Assembly: GCA_963588905.1 (NCBI GenBank)
Contig: CAVAJF010000028.1
Location: forward strand, 1 to 13,091
Direction: 5' to 3'
From: Butyricicoccus_A sp963588905
GTDB taxonomy: Bacteria > Bacillota > Clostridia > Oscillospirales > Butyricicoccaceae
Length of the DNA stretch: 13,091 nt
This document shows positions 13,087 to 13,091 of this stretch, piece after piece. The position numbers and the translations under genes were made by a program. Position 1 is the stretch's first letter. The number at the start of each line of letters is the position of its first letter. Under the pieces are notes generated by a model. That model was not told the DNA's origin. It saw nothing but the letters and a program-made list of their open reading frames with translations, and made no database searches.

Positions 13087-13091
13087 AAACA

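Larger units (their letters stand above)
12835..13091 (+). promoter_or_regulatory. Tandem promoter region, probably for an rRNA or stable-RNA operon beyond the window
   Basis: This gene-free stretch holds three near-consensus plus-strand promoters, listed individually. Each is preceded by the same A6-GT element directly before its -35. The -35 hexamers start at 12862, 12958 and 13058, roughly 100 bp apart. Perfect -35 boxes, A-rich upstream DNA and close tandem repetition are typical of rrn operons in Firmicutes. No rRNA sequence is visible before the window ends, so the target is inferred. A small hairpin with a GAAA loop (CAGCCGA 12997-13003 with TCGGTTG 13008-13014) lies between the second and third promoters. 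No open frame here has a credible start and binding site. Confidence 0.65.

Noticed and set aside
1..13091. Mobile elements, CRISPR arrays, tRNA or rRNA genes, prophage or defence genes
   Set aside because: I looked for transposase motifs, flanking inverted or direct repeats, regularly spaced repeats and RNA-gene sequence, and saw none. The genes are conserved core functions.

Overview
The window looks like chromosome from a low-GC-lineage Gram-positive anaerobe of class Clostridia. My best guess is the Oscillospiraceae/Butyricicoccaceae neighbourhood, but that is inference from gene order and protein style, not a computed placement. Supporting signs are strong AGGAGG-type ribosome binding sites, sigma-A promoters with 17-bp spacers, and the Firmicutes order hprK / murB-rapZ-yvcK-whiA followed by dnaE and pfkA. 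It is mostly conserved core genome. I see no mobile element, CRISPR array, tRNA, rRNA gene or prophage inside it.

Layout. (1) 1-517: intrinsic-terminator-like hairpins, the zinc-ribbon form of ribosomal protein L28 (rpmB, minus strand), and a divergent promoter region. (2) 518-1521: hprK with its own promoter and terminator. (3) 1535-2242: a minus-strand PPP-type metallophosphoesterase with its own promoter, convergent with hprK and divergent from murB. (4) 2441-9860: a compact plus-strand operon murB-rapZ-yvcK-whiA-dnaE with gaps of 32, 3, 12 and -4 nt. (5) 9861-11030: pfkA with its own extended -10 promoter lying in the end of dnaE, a roughly 147-nt leader containing a hairpin, and a strong terminator. 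(6) 11051-11830: a FabG/YmfI-like short-chain dehydrogenase starting just after that terminator, followed by a bidirectional terminator shared with convergent metA. (7) 11847-12770: metA on the minus strand. (8) 12771-13091: 321 nt without a gene, holding the metA promoter and then three near-consensus plus-strand promoters spaced about 100 bp apart that fire out of the window.

How the genes work together. HprK, RapZ, YvcK and PfkA link carbon status to glycolysis and to UDP-GlcNAc/peptidoglycan precursor supply. MurB makes UDP-MurNAc, WhiA is a DNA-binding division-related protein, and DnaE is a replicative polymerase alpha subunit. The operon thus combines cell-wall synthesis, carbon sensing, division and replication.

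No clear new biological system is present. The points most worth a second look are the triple tandem promoter array at the right end (predicted to drive an rRNA or other stable-RNA operon), the altered allosteric-site residues in PfkA, the E111 signature predicting that MetA is an acetyltransferase, and the basic N-terminal extension on YvcK.
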